From assembly GCA_047967505.1 (NCBI GenBank), contig CM106539.1: 64,000 bases of DNA. The stretch is one strand, 5' to 3'. This DNA comes from Dipteris shenzhenensis. Taxonomy: Eukaryota; Polypodiophyta; Polypodiopsida; Gleicheniales. The position numbers were made by a program, and so were the translations under genes. A model generated the notes under the pieces. The model was not told where the DNA came from, did no database searches, and saw nothing but the letters and a program-made list of their open reading frames with translations. Shown here piece by piece: positions 60,501-64,000 of this stretch (the stretch's first letter is position 1; every line of letters starts with the position of its first letter).

Positions 60501-61013
60501 ACAAAGAATAAGGGTGATCAATTGTCAACTAGAGTCAAGGAGGTTCCACTCATCATATGGGAAGGCTCGCAGCAGCAAGAAGTAGTAGTACAGCATGTCA
60601 CAGGAAAAGGAAAGGCTAAAGAGGTGGAAGCACTTCCCTTGAAATTAAAAGTGAGGAAGGCACCCTTGATCTTGGGTGAAGGACATGCAAGTGGATGAAG
60701 CAAGGAAGCCTTACTCAAAGAAGGTATGGACGATGCAAAGCATGACCAGGAGGTGTTACCAGGAGGCATAGATGGTTCTTCAACCATGACCTTATAGACT
60801 CCAGAGCAGCCTACTAGTCAGGAACCTAGTAGCTAGGTCCCTACTCAGCAAGAACTTGGTCATGAGACTCTAGAGCAGCCTACTAGTCAGGTGCTTGGAA
60901 CTGAAGAGCAAAGTACTAAGGACCTTGCTACTGAGACTCCAGTCTTAGAGTAGCCTATTAGTCACGACCCTGGTAGTCAAGGGCTTGGCATTGAGGACAT
61001 TGGTATTGAGTAA
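57570..61013 (+). pseudogene. Unrecognised 1,147-codon frame with 13 internal stops
   Basis: One frame runs from ATG 57570 (MASSFGSKVSFKYLEHAW) to TAA 61011. Internal stops start at 57804, 58350, 58506, 58767, 58794, 59040, 59142, 59385, 60042, 60696, 60795, 60834 and 60951. They are seven TAG, three TAA and three TGA, and protein-like sequence continues across each without a frame change. Residues about 100-200 are a Ser/Thr/Val/Pro-rich linker, 190-205 basic (RKRAK), 220-260 acidic. The rest is mostly helical, with FEPIDGQHFCEACRI and VFFIDELQDL. An acidic Ser/Glu/Asp tail follows, and the end has repeats around EQPTSQ. I know no family for it. VFFIDELQDL resembles a Walker B motif, but no Walker A was seen. 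The outward pairing with the transposase-like gene suggests a second transposon protein. Confidence 0.65.
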
Positions 61014-61204
61014 CATGACGGCTGACGGCTTTGTAATCACAAGTTTTGAACTTCTATGTAAAGAAAATATCTAATAAAAAGTTTACTACTTTTTTTATTT
61101 CTTTACTCTCATTATTGTGTATAAAGATTGTTTATGAGGTCCATTTTATACTTAATGGTGTATTTTAAACTTTATGTCAAATGTATTTTTATAGTTAAGG
61201 GTGT

Positions 61205-61510
61205 TTTTTAATACCAAGTGAGGTGTATATGTACACCACTTACACATAAAAGGATTTATCTACACTACCTTTCTAAGGAGTTTATGTACACCACCTTTCT
61301 AAAAGATATGGTCATAAAGGTGTGTGCACACCACTTATACATAAAGGTGTTTATTTACACCACTTTTCTAAGAGAATTGGTCATCTATTGATGTTCTTAG
61401 GTGATAGTAGCTCAATTCACAAGAAGTTATGAAGATGTTTATGTAGACCACCTTTGTAAGAGATTTTTATGAAGTTATGAAGATGTTTATGTAGACCACC
61501 TTTGTAAGGG
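61205..61510 (+). repeat. Right subterminal repeats
   Basis: TACACCACTTACACATAAA, CACACCACTTATACATAAA and several TACACCACCTTTCTAA variants are spread over 300 bp. A 50-bp direct duplication (AAGTTATGAAGATGTTTATG) lies at 61423-61508. The core matches the complement of the left pair at 47265-47375. Confidence 0.75.
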
Positions 61511-61673
61511 ATTTGGTTATGCATTGATGTTCTTAGTACTTAATCATCAAATCTTTTGTTTTGAGTTGTCAAATCTAGTTCAAAAAACAACATTACTAGT
61601 ATATTCAAAAATTTTGGATTGTTTTTTAGTCCGTTTCTCAAATTGGACTCTACACAAGTCCAAAAATTTTGAA

Positions 61674-62089
61674 TAGTGTCTTATCTGTATTTTTTTTCCA
61701 GTATTAGGATTCATTTTATTTTTTGCGAAATGTCGTCAATGTGGCAAGAACCCCACATTGAGACTTCTTGCCAAAAGGTGTTTTGGGACCAAGGAGCACT
61801 TCCATTCGAAGTATGGCTTGAGCTTTGTGGGCCTAAACCCATGCCAACTCATGGAAATTGATGTTTTGGACAAGTATTGATTGACTATTTTTGTCCAACT
61901 CAAGTAGGGGAAAGATAAAATAAAGTGCCGGCATGTCAGGCCCTAGGTTTACCCCCAACTATTAGAACTCCCTTTGAAGGTTTATCAAGAACCTCCAATC
62001 AACATGGAGTTGTCCCTCTTGTTTACGAGAGGATTTTCTTTTGAGGCATTTGTTATGATGGTAATAGCCAAAGGTTGCCAACCCCAAGC
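61674..62089. other. No gene seen
   Basis: This is sequence outside the right inverted repeat. A short plus-strand open stretch (61676-61861) has no recognisable features. Confidence 0.4.
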
Positions 62090-62417
62090 ACTGAAGATGA
62101 CAGGTCCAAGAATTTAACATCCGTAGCACTATTGCAAGATACACAAGAGAAGCTAGCTGTGTCGAGGGACAAATACGACAAGGCAACGGTGTCGCTTGAA
62201 AAGGCAAAATGCTAGTTGCATGAAACTTGAGGCATGAGCGTAGCAATCCAAAAGGTGAAGATGGACATGGCTAGGGCCATGGAGGCATATGAGACTACAA
62301 TTGATGAATCAGAAAAACAGAAGCTGCATGTCAAAATAAAAACTTTGAGATCCATGCTTTTCTACATGGAGGATGATAGTGCCGACAATGTTTATGTTGT
62401 CATGGATGTTGTAGAGG
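62090..62417 (+). pseudogene. Coiled-coil exon fragment
   Basis: One frame reads SVALLQDTQEKLAVSRDKYD, then two in-frame stops (TAG, TGA), then VAIQKVKMDMARAMEAYETT and KLHVKIKTLRSMLFYMEDD. It is a highly charged helix of coiled-coil type. It ends at a splice-donor-like GAG/GTATGT (62417). Family unknown. Both stops are again one C-to-T step from CAG and CGA. Confidence 0.45.
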
Positions 62418-62800
62418 TATGTCTCCCTCTTGATGAGCAGGTGGGGGGACTGGTGCAACCACATCTACGCTTGTAGTAATATCACTTGCCTGTAACTGAG
62501 AATGGTCCGAGGTGCCTCATAGAGGTGGCGGAGTGTCAACAACCCTCACAGGCATCCAACGGGGTACTAATCGTACTATGCACACTGAAGAAGAGGGTCC
62601 GGGTCTAGGGGCTGCTGGTCCCGAAGGTCTTAGGTGAGAAGGGGGGGCTCTGGTAGCGCATGTAGAAGAAGTAGGACGAGAAGGCAGAATAAACCATTTG
62701 GGCCTTTTCTTCTTCCTTGGGCAATCCCTGGCAAAGTGCCCAAGGGTCCTGCAAATCTTGCACTAATTCTGTCTCCCAGCAGCCTCGACTCTCTATCAAA
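62410..62800 (-). pseudogene. CCHC zinc-knuckle C-terminal fragment
   Basis: Minus strand: CKICRTLGHFARDC is a C-X2-C-X4-H-X4-C knuckle (about 62722-62763), followed by a basic KKKRPK and a Pro/Ser-rich tail. A TAG directly precedes the knuckle and a TGA lies in the tail. Such knuckles end MULE-type transposases and gag proteins; the family here is not decided. No upstream exon was recognised. Confidence 0.45.
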
Positions 62801-63440
62801 AAATGGTGATGCAGAAGTAGGGGCAGAAGGAAAGGGCGGGGGAGGGGAAGGGAGCCAGGGTAGGAGGAGCGGGGGTAGAGGGAGAAGGGGGAGAGGAAGG
62901 AGGGGCAATATGGGGTAGAGAGAGGGCAGTAGGGGGTTGGGAGAGGAGGGGAGAGGGTAGGGGGGTAGGAGGTAGAGGCGGGTAGGGGGTAAGGAGGAAA
63001 AGGCAGCAGGGGGTAGGGAGAGGCGAGGTGAGCAGCAAGGGAGAGGGGTAGGGAGGGAGAGGTAGTGGGAAAGTGAGGGGGAGCTAGTGGGGTAGGGAGG
63101 GAGAGGTAGCAGAGAAGGGAGGGGGATCTAGGGGTGTAGGGAGAGAGGGAGAGGTGGCAGGGTTAGGGAGGGGGAGGTAGCGAGGGTAGGGAGGGAGGGA
63201 GGGAGGGAGGGTAGCAGGAGAGGCAGCAAGGGGGGATAGAAGAGGAAGAGGGAGGGAAGGGAGTGGGAGAGGGAAGAGAGAGGGAGAGGGAGAGGCAGCA
63301 GCAGGAGGAGGGGGCAGCAGCCCGGGAGGAGGGGCTAGTAGGGAGAGGAGGAGGGAGGGGAAGGGAAGTGCTAGGAGGGAGGGGAGATGGGTGCAGGATG
63401 GAGGGCAGCAAGGAGAAGCAGGACAGGGAGCTCAGCAACT
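62801..63440. repeat. Purine-rich tract, 640 bp
   Basis: The plus strand is nearly all G and A (GGGAGAGG, GGTAGGGAGGGAG), with recurring GGTAGGGAGGGAGAGGTAG-like units near 63050-63170. The open frames through it are compositional. Confidence 0.88.
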
Positions 63441-64000
63441 CATGCGAATGCTTGTCCCACAACTCTAGCTCCTGTCTAGTCTTTAGAAGCAGTCTAGATT
63501 TAGATATGGCTACATTATAAATTCCTCCTATGAATATTCAAAATTCTTACGGTTGCTAAAATCTTTAGGGTGGGAGATAGGTCATTTGTCCCATCATTCA
63601 CCAACATCATCAAACTAGACCTTCGAAAAAAATAGCTCATCTGAAGACTTTGGTTACTTCATCATATCAAGGGTGTTGCGAACACCACATAGGAAAGTTG
63701 CTTGAATATTAGTTTATGATCTTTTGTTTCTTGGAGCTGAACGTCTTGAAGGCTGGATGATTTAGCAATCTATTTCATATGTCTCTTTTTGTTGCACGGT
63801 CCATACTAGCTATTTGTTCATTAAAAAAGTGTGCCACAGTATGACAGACTTTCTTTCTCTTTCTTTCATCATACTAACACTGAACTTTTTCTTTCTCTTT
63901 CTTTTATTACTATACTAACACTGGACTCTTGCACCTTTGCTTTGTTGTGTTGTTTCCTTTTCATCCTTGCTTTGTATTTCCTTATCACAGTGCATTGGTC
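63441..64000. other. No gene seen
   Basis: This is AT-rich sequence. A TTTCTTTCTCTTTCTTT block with ACTAACACTG is repeated near 63850-63935. Confidence 0.4.

Larger units (their letters stand above)
46947..61673. mobile_element. Candidate 14.7-kb two-gene DNA transposon
   Basis: The edges are a perfect 18-bp inverted repeat, TTCAAAATTTTTGGACTT (46947-46964) and its complement (61656-61673). Just inside are subterminal repeats sharing a TACACCACTTAYAYAT core, on the minus strand at the left and the plus strand at the right. Two genes point outward: a DDE transposase-like pseudogene to the left and an unknown 1,147-codon frame to the right. The middle 6 kb holds palindromic arrays. Outside the right repeat the terminal sequence reads CACTA towards the element, and the left reads AACTA, hinting at CACTA-like ends. 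No convincing target duplication was found, and an 18-bp AT-rich match can arise by chance, so this is an inference from several weak signals that agree. Confidence 0.5.

Noticed and set aside
57570-61013. Helicase or AAA ATPase, from VFFIDELQDL
   Set aside because: No Walker A glycine-lysine loop or other helicase motif was seen upstream, so one Walker B-like match is not enough.
57570-61013. Alternative genetic code or organellar RNA editing to explain the stops
   Set aside because: All three stop codons occur and PEX12 in the same window uses TAA normally. C-to-T decay in a nuclear transposon is simpler.
1-64000. tRNA, rRNA or bacterial-type operons
   Set aside because: No cloverleaf, rRNA core or ribosome-binding-site-spaced gene series was seen.

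Overview
This is a gene-poor, repeat-rich piece of a land-plant nuclear genome. Evidence for this is spliced exons of a conserved plant gene, Ty1/copia and Ty3/gypsy relics, LTRs primed by initiator-Met tRNA, and TTTAGGG-type telomere-like repeats. Introns near 20 kb packed with transposons are typical of gymnosperms, ferns and some other seed-free plants. I cannot name the species.

The main host gene was found by joining short minus-strand exons. From 45,805 down to 975 lie at least nine exons of PEX12, the RING-type peroxin of the PEX2-PEX10-PEX12 peroxisomal ubiquitin ligase. All nine have compatible phases, GT-AG borders and no stops, giving 990 bp of coding sequence spread over 44.8 kb. 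Intron 4 (22,705-44,508) and intron 5 (3,059-22,594) hold nearly everything else in the left two thirds.

Intron 5 holds a solo LTR with a target-site duplication (3,799-4,491), a 401-bp tandem duplication, a decayed Ty3/gypsy element (about 7.06-11.04 kb), and a 5'-truncated copia element (11.37-20.41 kb). That copia element was interrupted by a younger complete copia copy (13,226-19,144, 180-bp LTRs, TSD TGAAA). Intron 4 holds a hairpin-forming minisatellite (27.94-28.71 kb), a copia 3' end (32.13-33.26 kb), a pair of 190-bp LTR-like repeats (35.5-38.0 kb), a three-copy array of about 870 bp (39.48-42.15 kb), and a deleted gag-only copia relic (42.35-43.91 kb).

Upstream of PEX12, 46.95-61.67 kb looks like one unusual unit. 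Perfect 18-bp inverted repeats lie at its edges and related subterminal repeats lie just inside. A decayed DDE-type transposase-like gene points left (51.3 to 47.4 kb). An unrecognised frame of about 1,147 codons points right (57.57 to 61.01 kb). Between them, 6 kb holds arrays sharing a CCTRTTGC/GCAACAGG palindrome, telomere-like arms and a C-rich to G-rich switch. The rightward gene has 13 internal stop codons but no visible frameshift, and each stop is one C-to-T change from CAG, CAA or CGA. I infer a two-gene DNA transposon silenced by cytosine methylation; this is the best candidate for an undescribed system here. The right end (61.7-64 kb) has a coiled-coil exon fragment, a minus-strand CCHC zinc-knuckle fragment and a long purine-rich tract.
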